Shown in pieces: positions 50,253 to 62,573 of a DNA stretch of 64,000 nucleotides (the stretch's first letter is position 1; each line of letters opens with the position of its first letter). The notes beneath the pieces were generated by a model, which was not told the DNA's origin, made no database searches, and saw only the letters and a program-made list of their open reading frames with translations. Origin of the DNA: Hydractinia symbiolongicarpus (lineage: Eukaryota; Cnidaria; Hydrozoa; Anthoathecata; Hydractiniidae). Location of the stretch: NCBI RefSeq assembly GCF_029227915.1, contig NC_079884.1, forward strand, positions 29,576,001 to 29,640,000, given 5' to 3'. Both the position numbers and the translations under genes were made by a program.

Positions 50253-52280
50253 AATCTTTCGGGAAATGAGTTTACTCCCTGGGTACTTTCTTTGTATACA
50301 TTCGACTACACGGGCCAAGCCCGGGATTTAGGGGAAATCGCTGGTTTTCGTTTGCCGGCGATTAAACCTCTTTCATTAAGCGTCTCATCAAAAATGAAAA
50401 CATTTTTGAAAACTACAAGTCTCATGCGTTTTATTGGTGAAAAAATAATTTAAAAAATCGTTCGGAAAATGAGTTTACTCCCTGGGTACTTTCTTTGTAT
50501 ACTTTTGACTATACGGGACTAGCCCGGGCTTTACGGGAAATCGCGGGTTTTCGTTTGCCGGCGATTAAACCTCTTTCATTAAGCGTCTCATTAAAAATGA
50601 AAACATTTTTGAAAACTACAAGTCTCATTCGTTCTAGTGGTGCAGAAATAATTTGAAAAATCGTTCGGAAAATCAGTTTACTCCTTGGATACTTTCTTTA
50701 TATACATTCAACTATACGGGCCAAGCCCGGGATTTACGGGAAATCGCGGGTTTTCGTTTGCCGGCGATTAAACTTCTTTTATTGAGCGTCTCATCAAAAA
50801 TGAAAACAAGTTTGAAAACTACAAGTCTCATGCGTTTTAGTGGTGGAAAAATAATCTAAAAAATCGTTCTGGAAATGAGTTTACTCACAGGGTACTTTCT
50901 TTGTATACATTCGACTACACGGGCCAAGCCCGGGATTTACGGGAAATCGCGGGTTTTCGTTTGCCGGCGATTAAACCTCTTTCATTAAGCGTCTCATCAA
51001 AAATGAAAACATTTTTTAATACTACAAGTCTTATGCATTTTAGTGGTGAAAAAATAATTTAAAAAATCGTTCGGAAAATGAGTTTACTCCCTGGGTACTT
51101 TCTTTGTATACTTTTGACTACACGGGCCAAGCCCGGGATTTCCGGGAAATCGCGGGTTTTCGTTTGCCGGCGATTAAACCTCTTTCATTAAGCGTCTCAT
51201 CAAAAATGAAAACATTTTTTAATACTACAAGTCTCATGCATTTTAGTGGTGAAAAAAAATTTAAAAAATCATTCGGGAAATGAGTTTACTCCCTGGGTAC
51301 TTTCTTTGTATACATTCGACTACACGGGCCAAGCCTGGGATTTACGGGAAATCGCGGGTTTTCGTTTGCCGGCGATTAAACTTCTTTTATACAGCGTCTC
51401 ATCAAAAATGAAAACATTTTTTAAAACTACAAGTCTCATGGGCTTTAGTGGTGAAATAATAATTTAAAAAATCGTTCGGGAAATGAGTTTACACCCTGGG
51501 TACTTTCTTTGTATACTTTTGACTATACGGGCCGAGTCCGGGATTTACGGGAAATCGCAGGTTTTCGTTTGCCGGCGATTAAACTTCTTTTATTTAGCGT
51601 CTCATCAAAAATGAAAACATTTTTGAAAACTACAAGTCTTATGCATTTTAGTGGTGAAAAAATAATTTAAAAAATCGTTCGGAAAATGAGTTTACTCCCT
51701 GGGTACTTTCTTTGTATACTTTTGACTACACGGGCCAAGCCCGGGATTTACGGGAATTAGCGGGTTTTCGTTTGCCGGCGATTAAACCTCTTTCATTAAG
51801 CGTCTCATCAAAAATGAAAACATTTTTTAATACTACAAGTCTCATGCATTTTAGTGGTGAAAAAAAATTTAAAAAATCATTCGGGAAATGAGTTTACTCC
51901 CTGGGTACTTTCTTTGTATACATTCGACTACACGGGCCAAGCCTGGGATTTACGGGAAATCGCGGGTTTTCGTTTGCCGGCGATTAAACTTCTTTTATAC
52001 AGCGTCTCATCAAAAATGAAAACATTTTTAAAAACTACAAGTCTCATGGGCTTTAGTGGTGAAATAATAATTTAAAAAATCGTTCGGGAAATGAGTTTAC
52101 ACCCTGGGTACTTTCTTTGTATACTTTTGACTATACGGGCCGAGTCCGGGATTTACGGGAAATCGCAGGTTTTCGTTTGCCGGCGATTAAACTTCTTTTA
52201 TTCAGCGTCTCATCAAAAATGAAAACATTTTTGAAAACTACAAGTCTCATGCGTTTTAGTGGTGAAAAAATCATTTAAAA
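50253..52280 (+). repeat. T-U-R-S then Z-W-X monomers
   Basis: One R-S-T-U phase (T at 50253, U, R, S) passes into Z, W and X monomers. W starts at 51267 and 51875, 608 bp apart, each followed by X, a three-monomer step. The first X has a Z-type end (GTCTTATGCATTTTAG), so it is chimeric. This marks the first dense block of the W-X-Y-Z family. Confidence 0.7.
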
Positions 52281-53496
52281 AATCGTTCGGGAAACGAGTT
52301 TACTCCCTGGGTACTTTCTTTGTATACTTTTGACTATACGGGCCGAGTCTGGGGTTTACGGGAAATGGCGGGTTTTCGTTTGGCGGCGATTAAACTTCTT
52401 TTATTTAGCGTCTCATCAAAAATGAAAACATTTTTGAAAACTACAAGTCTCATGCGTTTTAGTGGTGAAAAAATAATTTAAAAAATCGCTCGGGAAATGA
52501 GTTTACTCACAGGGTACTTTCTTTGTATACTTTTGACTATACGGGCCGAGTCCGGGATTTACGGGAAATCGCGGGTTTTCGTTTGCCGGCGATTAAACTT
52601 CTTTTATTCAGCGTCCCATCAAAAATGAAAACATTTTTGAAAACTACAAGTCTCATGCGTTTTAGTGGTGAAAAAATAATATAAAAAATCGTTCGGGAAA
52701 TGAGTTTACTCCCTGGGTACTTTCTTTGTATACTTTTGACTATACGGGCCAAGCCCGGGATTTACGGGAAATGGCGGGTTTTCGTTTGCCGGCGATTAAA
52801 CTTCTTTTATTCAGTGTCTCATCAAGAATGAAAACATTTTTTAATACTACAAGTCTCATGCATTTTAGTGGTGAAAAAAAATTTAAAAAATCATTCGGGA
52901 AATGAGTTTACTCCCTGGGTACTTTCTTTGTATACTTTTGACTATACGGGCCGAGTCTGGGGTTTACGGGAAATGGCGGGTTTTCGTTTGGCGGCGATTA
53001 AACTTCTTTTATTTAGCGTCTCATCAAAAATGAAAACATTTTTGAAAACTACAAGTCTCATGCGTTTTAGTGGTGAAAAAATAATTTAAAAAATCGCTCG
53101 GGAAATGAGTTTACTCCCTGGGTACTTTCTTTGTATACTTTTGACTATACGGGCCGAGTCCGGAATTTACGGGAAATCGCAGGTTTTCGTTTGCCGGCGA
53201 TTAAACTTCTTTTATTCAGCGTCCCATCAAAAATGAAAACATTTTTGAAAACTACAAGTCTCATGCGTTTTAGTGGTGAAAAAATAATATAAAAAATCGT
53301 TCGGGAAATGAGTTTACTCCCTGGGTACTTTCTTTGTATACTTTTGACTATACGGGCCAAGCCCGGGATTTACGGGAAATGGCGGGTTTTCGTTTGCCGG
53401 CGATTAAACTTCTTTTATTCAGTGTCTCATCAAAAATGAAAACATTTTTTAATACTACAAGTCTCATGCATTTTAGTGGTGAAAAAAAATTTAAAA
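52281..53496 (+). repeat. 3-mer tandem duplication (608 bp) with Y
   Basis: Units start at 52281 and 52889. Both contain Y (GAGTCTGGGG, TTTGGCGGCG, TTATTTAGCG), a monomer headed CGCTCGGG with GCGTCCCATC and AAAATAATATAAAAAATCG, and one with AAATGGCGGG and TTCAGTGTCTC ending in TTTTTTAATAC. The second unit starts with a W head (AATCATTCGGG) spliced to a Y body. Confidence 0.8.
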
Positions 53497-54721
53497 AATC
53501 ATTCGGGAAATGAGTTTAGTCCCTGGGTACTTTCTTTGTATACATTCGACTACACGGGCCAAGCCCGGGATTTACGGGAAATCGCTGGTTTTCGTATGCC
53601 GGCGATTAAACTTCTTTTATACAGCGTCTCATCTCAAAAATGAAAACATTTTTGAAAACTACAAGTCTCATGCGATTAAGTGGTGAAAAGATAATTTAAA
53701 AAATCGTTCTGGAAATGAGTTTACTCACAGGGTACTTTCTTTGTATACATTCGACTACACGGGCCAAGCCCGTGATTTACGGGAAATCGCGGGTTTTCGT
53801 TTGCCGGCGATTAAACCTCTTTCATTAAGCGTCTCATCAAAAATGAAAACATTTTTGAAAACTACAAGTCTCATGCGTTTTAGTGGTGAAAAAAAATTTA
53901 AAAAATCTTTCGGGAAATGAGTTTACTCCCTGGGTATTTTCTTTGTATACATTCGACTACACGGGCCAAACCCGGGATTTAGGGGAAATCGCTGGTTTTC
54001 GTTTGCCGGCGATTAAACCTCTTTCATTAAGCGTCTCATCAAAAATGAAAACATTTTTGAAAACTACAAGTCTCATGCGTTTTATTGGTGAAAAAATAAT
54101 TTAAAAAATCGTTCGGAAAATGAGTTTACTCCCTGGGTACTTTCTTTGTATACTTTTGACTATACGGGACTAGCCCGGGCTTTACGGGAAATCGCGGGTT
54201 TTCGTTTGCCGGCGATTAAACCTCTTTCATTAAGCGTCTCATTAAAAATGAAAACATTTTTGAAAACTACAAGTCTCATTCTTTCTAGTGGTGCAGAAAT
54301 AATTTGAAAAATCGTTCGGAAAATCAGTTTATTCCATGGGTACTTTCTTTATATACATTCAACTATACGGGCCAAGCCCGGGATTTACGGGAAATCGCGG
54401 GTTTTCGTTTGCCGGCGATTAAACTTCTTTTATTGAGCGTCTCATCAAAAATGAAAACAAGTTTGAAAACTACAAGTCTCATGCGTTTTAGTGGTGGAAA
54501 AATAATCTAAAAAATCGTTCTGGAAATGAGTTTACTCACAGGGTACTTTCTTTGTATACATTCGACTACACGGGCCAAGCCCGGGATTTACGGGAAATCG
54601 CGGGTTTTCGTTTGCCGGCGATTAAACCTCTTTCATTAAGCGTCTCATCAAAAATGAAAACATTTTTGAAAACTACAAGTCTCATGCGTTTTAGTGGTGA
54701 AAAAAAATTTAAAAAATCTTT
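53497..54721 (+). repeat. Segment repeated at 62776-64000 (46 monomers away)
   Basis: It begins with W joined to GTATGCCGGCG and CATCTCAAAAATG, then S with AAGCCCGTGATT, T, U with CTCATTCTTTCTAGTGG, R and S. The same markers reappear at a constant 9,279-bp offset up to the right edge of the window. Adding back the 51 bp missing from the short monomer between them gives 9,330 bp, or 46 monomers. Confidence 0.8.
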
Positions 54722-56134
54722 CGGGAAATGAGTTTACTCCCTGGGTACTTTCTTTGTATACATTCGACTACACGGGCCAAGCCCGGGATTTACGGGAAAT
54801 CGCTGGTTTTCGTTTGCCGGCAATTAAACCTCTTTCATTAAGCGTCTCATCAAAAATGAAAACATTTTTGAAAACTACAAGTCTCATGCGTTTTATTGGT
54901 GAAAAAATAATTTAAAAAATCGTTCGGAAAATGAGTTTACTCCCTGGGTACTTTCTTTGTATACTTTTGACTATACGGGACTAGCCCGGGCTTTACGGGA
55001 AATCGCGGGTTTTTGTTTGCCGGCGATTAAACCTCTTTCATTAAGCGTCTCATTAAAAATGAAAACATTTTTGAAAACTACAAGTCTCATTCGTTCTAGT
55101 GGTGCAGAAATAATTTGAAAAATCGTTCGGAAAATCAGTTTACTTCTTGGGTACTTTCTTTATATACATTCAACTATACGGGCCAAGCCCGGGATTTACG
55201 GGAAATCGCGGGTTTTCGTTTGCCGGCGATTAAACTTCTTTTATTGAGCGTCTCATCAAAAATGAAAACAAGTTTGAAAACTACAAGTCTCATGCGTTTT
55301 AGTGGTGGAAAAATAATCTAAAAAATCGTTCTGGAAATGAGTTTACTCACAGGGTACTTTCTTTGTATACATTCGACTACACGGGCCAAGCCCGGGATTT
55401 ACGGGAAATCGCGGGTTTTCGTTTGCCGGCGATTAAACCTCTTTCATTAAGCGTCTCATCAAAAATGAAAACATTTTTTAATACTACAAGTCTTATGCAT
55501 TTTAGTGGTGAAAAAATAATTTAAAAAATCGTTCGGAAAATGAGTTTACTCCCTGGGTACTTTCTTTGTATACTTTTGACTACACGGGCCAAGCCCGGGA
55601 TTTACGGGAAATCGCGGGTTTTCGTTTGCCGGCGATTAAACCTCTTTCATTAAGCGTCTCATCAAAAATGAAAACATTTTTTAATACTACAAGTCTCATG
55701 CATTTTAGTGGTGAAAAAAAATTTAAAAAATAATTCGGGAAATGAGTTTACTCCCTGGGTACTTTCTTTGTATACATTCGACTACACGGGCCAAGCCTGG
55801 GATTTACGGGAAATCGCGGGTTTTCGTTTGCCGGCGATTAAACTTTTTTTATACAGCGTCTCATCAAAAATGAAAACATTTTAAAAAACTACAAGTCTCA
55901 TGGGCTTTAGTGGTGAAATAATAATTTAAAAAATCGTTCGGGAAATGAGTTTACACCCTGGGTACTTTCTTTGTATACTTTTGACTATACGGGCCGAGTC
56001 CGGGATTTACGGGAAATCGCAGGTTTTCGTTTGCCGGCGATTAAACTTCTTTTATTCAGCGTCTCATCAAAAATGAAAACATTTTTGAAAACTACAAGTC
56101 TCATGCGTTTTAGTGGTGAAAAAATCATTTAAAA
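54722..56134 (+). repeat. U-R-S-Z-W-X monomers
   Basis: Between the previous block and the 12-mer-spaced segment the order is U, R, S (with a TTTTTTAATAC tail), Z, W (head AATAATTCGGG) and X. R reads TTTACTTCTTGGG as in the 43-46 kb units. W reads ACATTTTAAAAAACTAC, a private variant. Confidence 0.65.
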
Positions 56135-56945
56135 ATTCGTTCGGGAAACGAGTTTACTCCCTGGGTACTTTCTTTGTATACTTTTGACTATACGGGCCGA
56201 GTCTGGGGTTTACGGGAAATGGCGGGTTTTCGTTTGCCGGCAATTAAACCTCTTTCATTAAGCGTCTCATCAAAAATGAAAACATTTTTGAAAACTACAA
56301 GTCTCATGCGTTTTATTGGTGAAAAAATAATTTAAAAAATCGTTCGGAAAATGAGTTTACTCCCTGGGTACTTTCTTTGTATACTTTTGACTATACGGGA
56401 CTAGCCCGGGCTTTACGGGAAATCGCGGGTTTTTGTTTGCCGGCGATTAAACCTCTTTCATTAAGCGTCTCATTAAAAATGAAAACATTTTTGAAAACTA
56501 CAAGTCTCATTCGTTCTAGTGGTGCAGAAATAATTTGAAAAATCGTTTGGAAAATCAGTTTACTCCTTGGGTACTTTCTTTATATACATTCAACTATACG
56601 GGCCAAGCCCGGGATTTACGGGAAATCGCGGGTTTTCGTTTGCCGGCGATTAAACTTCTTTTATTGAGCGTCTCATCAAAAATGAAAACAAGTTTGAAAA
56701 CTACAAGTCTCATGCGTTTTAGTGGTGGAAAAATAATCTAAAAAATCGTTCTGGAAATGAGTTTACTCACAGGGTACTTTCTTTGTATACATTCGACTAC
56801 ACGGGCCAAGCCCGGGATTTACGGGAAATCGCGGGTTTTCGTTTGCCGGCGATTAAACCTCTTTCATTAAGCGTCTCATCAAAAATGAAAACATTTTTGA
56901 AAACTACAAGTCTCATGTGTTTTAGTGGTGAAAAAAAATTTAAAA
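56135..56945 (+). repeat. 811-bp segment repeated at 58518-59328
   Basis: A Y/T chimera (GAGTCTGGGG followed by GGCAATTAAACCTC and TTTTATTGGTG), U, R (head AATCGTTTGG) and S. It recurs with a constant 2,383-bp offset at three checked points. Correcting for the 152-bp monomer in between gives 2,434 bp, or 12 monomers. Confidence 0.8.
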
Positions 56946-58517
56946 AATCTTTAGGGAAATGAGTTTACTCCCTGGGTACTTTCTTTGTATACATTCGACT
57001 ACACGGGCCAAGCCCGGGATTTACGGGAAATTGCGGGTTTTCGTTTGCCGGCGATTAAACCTCTTTCATTAAGCGTCTCATCAAAAATGAAAACATTTTT
57101 TAATACTACAAGTCTTATGCATTTTAGTGGGGAAAAAATAATTTAAAAAATCGTTCGGAAAATGAGTTTACTCCCTGGGTACTTTCTTTGTATACTTTTG
57201 ACTACACGGGCCAAGCCCGGGATTTACGGGAAATCGCGGGTTTTCGTTTGCCGGCGATTATACCTCTTTCATTAAGCGTCTCATCAAAAATGAAAACATT
57301 TTTTAATACTACAAGTCTCATGCATTTTAGTGGTGAAAAAAAATTTAAAAAATCATTCGGGAAATGAGTTTACTCCCTGGGTACTTTCTTTGTATACATT
57401 CGACTACACGGGCCAAGCCTGGGATTTACGGGAAATCGCGGGTTTTCGTTTGCCGGCGATTAAACTTCTTTTATACAGCGTCTCATCAAAAATGAAAACA
57501 TTTTTAAAAACTACAAGTCTCATGGGCTTTAGTGGTGAAATAATAATTTAAAAAATCGTTCGGGAAATGCGTTTACACCCTGGGTACTTTCTTTGTATAC
57601 TTTTGACTATACGGGCCGAGTCCGGGATTTACGGGAAATCGCAGGTTTTCGTTTGCCGGCGATTAAACCTCTTTCATTAAGCGTCTCATTAAAAATGAAA
57701 ACATTTTTGAAAACTACAAGTCTCATTCGTTCTAGTGGTGCAGAAATAATTTGAAAAATCGTTCGGAAAATCAGTTTACTCCTTGGGTACTTTCTTTATA
57801 TACATTCAACTATACGGGCCAAGCCCGGGATTTACGGGAAATCGCGGGTTTTCGTTTGCCGGCGATTAAACTTCTTTTATTGAGCGTCTCATCAAAAATG
57901 AAAACAAGTTTGAAAACTACAAGTCTCATGCGTTTTAGTGGTGGAAAAATAATTTAAAAAATCGTTCGGAAAATGAGTTTACTCCCTGGGTACTTTCTTT
58001 GTATACTTTTGACTACACGGGCCAAGCCCGGGATTTACGTCTCATCAAAAATGAAAACATTTTTTAATACTAAAAGTCTCATGCATTTTAGTGGTGAAAA
58101 AAAATTTAAAAAATCATTCGGGAAATGAGTTTACTCCCTGGGTACTTTCTTTGTATACATTCGACTACACGGGCCAAGCCTGGGATTTACGGGAAATCGC
58201 GGGTTTTCGTTTGCCGGCGATTAAACTTCTTTTATACAGCGTCTCATCAAAAATGAAAACATTTTTAAAAACTACAAGTCTCATGGGCTTTAGTGGTGAA
58301 ATAATAATTTAAAAAATCGTTCGGGAAATGAGTTTACTCCCTGGGTACTTTCTTTGTATACTTTTGACTATACGGGCCGAGTCCGGGATTTACGGGAAAT
58401 CGCAGGTTTTCGTTTGCCGGCGATTAAACTTCTTTTATTCAGCGTCTCATCAAAAATGAAAACATTTTTGAAAACTACAAGTCTCATGCGTTTTAGTGGT
58501 GAAAAAATCATTTAAAA
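56946..58517 (+). repeat. T-Z-Z-W-X/U-R-Z-W-X series
   Basis: This series includes an X/U chimera near 57.55-57.76 kb (ATCGCAGG joined to CTCATTAAAAATG and GGTGCAGAAATAATTTG). An R monomer follows that ends GGTGGAAAAATAATTTAAAAAATCG rather than the usual TAATC form. Then come the 152-bp monomer and W-X. Confidence 0.65.
57960..58111 (+). repeat. Truncated 152-bp monomer (about 50-bp internal deletion)
   Basis: This Z monomer reads GGGATTTACGTCTCATC, joining TTTACG directly to TCTCATC. The GAAATCGCGGG, GTTTGCCGGCGATTAAAC and CTCTTTCATTAAG parts are missing. The breakpoints share CG, consistent with end joining at minimal homology. It is the only strongly short monomer seen, and it lacks the otherwise best-conserved core. 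Confidence 0.9.
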
Positions 58518-60140
58518 AATCGTTCGGGAAACGAGTTTACTCCCTGGGTACTTTCTTTGTATACTTTTGACTATACGGGCCGAGTCTGGGGTTTACGGGA
58601 AATGGCGGGTTTTCGTTTGCCGGCAATTAAACCTCTTTCATTAAGCGTCTCATCAAAAATGAAAACATTTTTGAAAACTACAAGTCTCATGCGTTTTATT
58701 GGTGAAAAAATAATTTAAAAAATCGTTCGGAAAATGAGTTTACTCCCTGGGTACTTTCTTTGTATACTTTTGACTATACGGGACTTGCCCGGGCTTTACA
58801 GGAAATCGCGGGTTTTTGTTTGCCGGCGATTAAACCTCTTTCATTAAGCGTCTCATTAAAAATGAAAACATTTTTGAAAACTACAAGTCTCATTCGTTCT
58901 AGTGGTGCAGAAATAATTTGAAAAATCGTTTGGAAAATCAGTTTACTCCTTGGGTACTTTCTTTATATACATTCAACTATACGGGCCAAGGCCGGGATTT
59001 ACGGGAAATCGCGGGTTTTCGTTTGCCGGCGATTAAACTTCTTTTATTGAGCGTCTCATCAAAAATGAAAACAAGTTTGAAAACTACAAGTCTCATGCGT
59101 TTTAGTGGTGGAAAAATAATCTAAAAAATCGTTCTGGAAATGAGTTTACTCACAGGGTACTTTGTTTGTATACATTCGACTACACGGGCCAAGCCCGGGA
59201 TTTACGGGAAATCGCGGGTTTTCGTTTGCCGGCGATTAAACCTCTTTCATTAAGCGTCTCATCAAAAATGAAAACATTTTTGAAAACTACAAGTCTCATG
59301 CGTTTTAGTGGTGAAAAAAAATTTAAAAAATCTTTCGGGAAATGAGTTTACTCCCTGGGTACTTTCTTTGTATACATTCGACTACACGGGCCAAGCCCGG
59401 GATTTACGGGAAATCGCTGGTTTTCGTTTGCCGGCAATTAAACCTCTTTCATTAAGCGTCTCATCAAAAATGAAAACATTTTTGAAAACTACAAGTCTCA
59501 TGCGTTTTATTGGTGAAAAAATAATTTAAAAAATCATTCGGAAAATGAGTTTACTCCCTGGGTACTTTCTTTGTATACTTTTGACTATACGGGACTAGCC
59601 CGGGCTTTACTGGAAATCGCGGGTTTTTGTTTGCCGGCGATTAAACCTCTTTCATTAAGCGCCTCATTAAAAATGAAAACATTTTTGAAAACTACAAGTC
59701 TCATTCGTTCTATTGGTGCAGAAATAATTTGAAAAATCGTTCGGAAAATCAGTTTACTCCTTGGGTACTTTCTTTATATACATTCAACTATACGGGCCAA
59801 GCCCGGGATTTACGGGAAATCGCGGGTTTTCGTTTGCCGGCGATTAAACTTCTTTTATTGAGCGTCTCATCAAAAATGAAAACAAGTTTGAAAACTACAA
59901 GTCTCATGCGTTTTAGTGGTGGAAAAATAATCTAAAAAATCGTTCTGGAAATGAGTTTACTCACAGGGTACTTTCTTTGTATACATTCGACTACACGGGC
60001 CAAGCCCGGGATTTACGGGAAATCGCGGGTTTTCGTTTGCCGGCAATTAAACCTCTTTCATTAAGCGTCTCATCAAAAATGAAAACATTTTTTAATACTA
60101 CAAGTCTTATGCATTTTAGTTGTGAAAAAATAATTTAAAA
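58518..60140 (+). repeat. Second copy of 811-bp segment, then T-U-R-S
   Basis: 58518-59328 matches 56135-56945. It continues as T (ATCGCTGG, GGCAATTAAACCTC), U (GCGCCTCATT), R and S up to the W-X-Y-Z array. The T here resembles the T near 54.72 kb, about 23 monomers upstream, so this stretch may belong to a larger duplication. Confidence 0.7.
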
Positions 60141-62573
60141 AATCGTTCGGAAAATGAGTTTACTCCCTGGGTACTTTCTTTGTATACTTTTGACTACACG
60201 GGCCAAGCCCGGGATTTACGGGAAATCGCGGGTTTTCGTTTGCCGGCGATTAAACCTCTTTCATTAAGCGTCTCATCAAAAATGAAAACATTTTTTAATA
60301 CTACAAGTCTCATGCATTTTAGTGGTGAAAAAAAATTTAAAAAATCATTCGGGAAATGAGTTTACTCCCTGGGTACTTTCTTTGTATACATTCGACTACA
60401 CGGGCCAAGCCTGGGATTTACGGGAAATCGCGGGTTTTCGTTTGCCGGCGATTAAACTTCTTTTATACAGCGTCTCATCAAAAATGAAAACATTTTTAAA
60501 AACTACAAGTCTCATGGGCTTTAGTGGTGAAATAATAATTTAAAAAATCGTTCGGGGAATGAGTTTACACCCTGGGTACTTTCTTTGTATACTTTTGACT
60601 ATACGGGCCGAGTCCGGGATTTACGGGAAATCGCAGGTTTTCGTTTGCCGGCGATTAAACTTCTTTTATTCAGCGTCTCATCAAAAATGAAAACATTTTT
60701 GAAAACAACAAGTCTCATGCGTTTTAGTGGTGAAAAAATCATTTAAAAAATCGTTCGGGAAACGAGTTTACTCCCTGGGTACTTTCTTTGTATACTTTTG
60801 ACTATACGGGCCGAGTCTGGGGTTTACGGGAAATGGCGGGTTTTCGTTTGGCGGCGATTAAACTTCTTTTATTTAGCGTTTCATCAAAAATGAAAACATT
60901 TTTGAAAACTACAAGTCTTATGCATTTTAGTGGTGAAAAAATAATTTAAAAAATCGTTCGGAAAATGAGTTTACTCCCTGGGTACTTTCTTTGTATACTT
61001 TTGACTACACGGGCCAAGCCCGGGATTTACGGGAAATAGCGGGTTTTCGTTTGCCGGCGATTAAACCTCTTTCATTAAGCGTCTCATCAAAAATGAAAAC
61101 ATTTTTTAATACTACAAGTCTCATGCATTTTAGTGGTGAAAAAAAATTTAAAAAATCATTCGGGAAATGAGTTTACTCCCTGGGTACTTTCTTTGTATAC
61201 ATTCGACTACACGGGCCAAGCCTGGGATTTACGGGAAATCGCGGGTTTTCGTTTGCCGGCGATTAAACTTCTTTTATACAGCGTCTCATCAAAAATGAAA
61301 ACATTTTTAAAAACTACAAGTCTCATGGGCTTTAGTGGTGAAATAATAATTTAAAAAATCGTTCGGGAAATGAGTTTACACCCTGGGTACTTTCTTTGTA
61401 TACTTTTGACTATACGGGCCGAGTCCGGGATTTACGGGAAATCGCAGGTTTTCGTTTGCCGGCGATTAAACTTCTTTTATTCAGCGTCTCATCAAAAATG
61501 AAAACATTTTTGAAAACTACAAGTCTCATGCGTTTTAGTGGTGAAAAAATCATTTAAAAAATCGTTCGGGAAACGAGTTTACTCCCTGGGTACTTTCTTT
61601 GTATACTTTTGACTATACGGGCCGAGTCTGGGGTTTACGGGAAATGGCGGGTTTTCGTTTGGCGGCGATTAAACTTCTTTTATTTAGCGTCTCATCAAAA
61701 ATGAAAACATTTTTGAAAACTACAAGTCTTATGCATTTTAGTGGTGAAAAAATAATTTAAAAAATCGTTCGGAAAATGAGTTTACTCCCTGGGTACTTTC
61801 TTTGTATACTTTTGACTACACGGGCCAAGCCCGGGATTTACGGGAAATAGCGGGTTTTCGTTTGCCGGCGATTAAACCTCTTTCATTAAGCGTCTCATCA
61901 AAAATGAAAACATTTTTTAATACTACAAGTCTCATGCATTTTAGTGGTGAAAAAAAATTTAAAAAATCATTCGGGAAATGAGTTTACTGCCTGGGTACTT
62001 TCTTTGTATACATTCGACTACACGGGCCAAGCCTGGGATTTACGGGAAATCGCGGGTTTTCGTTTGCCGGCGATTAAACTTCTTTTATACAGCGTCTCAT
62101 CAAAAATGAAAACATTTTTAAAAACTACAAGTCTCATGGGCTTTAGTGGTGAAATAATAATTTAAAAAATCGTTCGGGAAATGAGTTTACACCCTGGGTA
62201 CTTTCTTTGTATACTTTTGACTATACGGGCCGAGTCCGGGATTTACGGGAAATCGCAGGTTTTCGTTTGCCGGCGATTGAACTTCTTTTATTCAGCGTCT
62301 CATCAAAAATGAAAACATTTTTGAAAACTACAAGTCTCATGCGTTTTAGTGGTGAAAAAATCATTTAAAAAATCGTTCGGGAAACGAGTTTACTCCCTGG
62401 GTACTTTCTTTGTATACTTTTGACTATACGGGTTGAGTCTGGGGTTTACGGGAAATGGCGGGTTTTCGTTTGGCGGCGATTAAACTTCTTTTATTTAGCG
62501 TCTCATCAAAAATGAAAACATTTTTGAAAACTACAAGTCTCATGCGTTTTAGTGGTGAAAAAATAATTTAAAA
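60141..62573 (+). repeat. W-X-Y-Z 4-mer HOR (811 bp), three units
   Basis: Units in Z-W-X-Y phase span 60141-60951, 60952-61762 and 61763-62573, each 811 bp. Every unit has Z (ACTACACGGG, TTTTTTAATAC), W (AAGCCTGGG, TTATACAGCG, CATGGGCTTTAG), X (ACACCCTGG, ATCGCAGG, AAAATCATTT) and Y (GAGTCTGGGG, TTTGGCGGCG, TTATTTAGCG). Differences are few: ATCGCGGG in the first Z versus ATAGCGGG in the others, GCGTTTC in the first Y, and GGGTTGAG in the last Y. This is the most regular array in the window. Confidence 0.9.
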
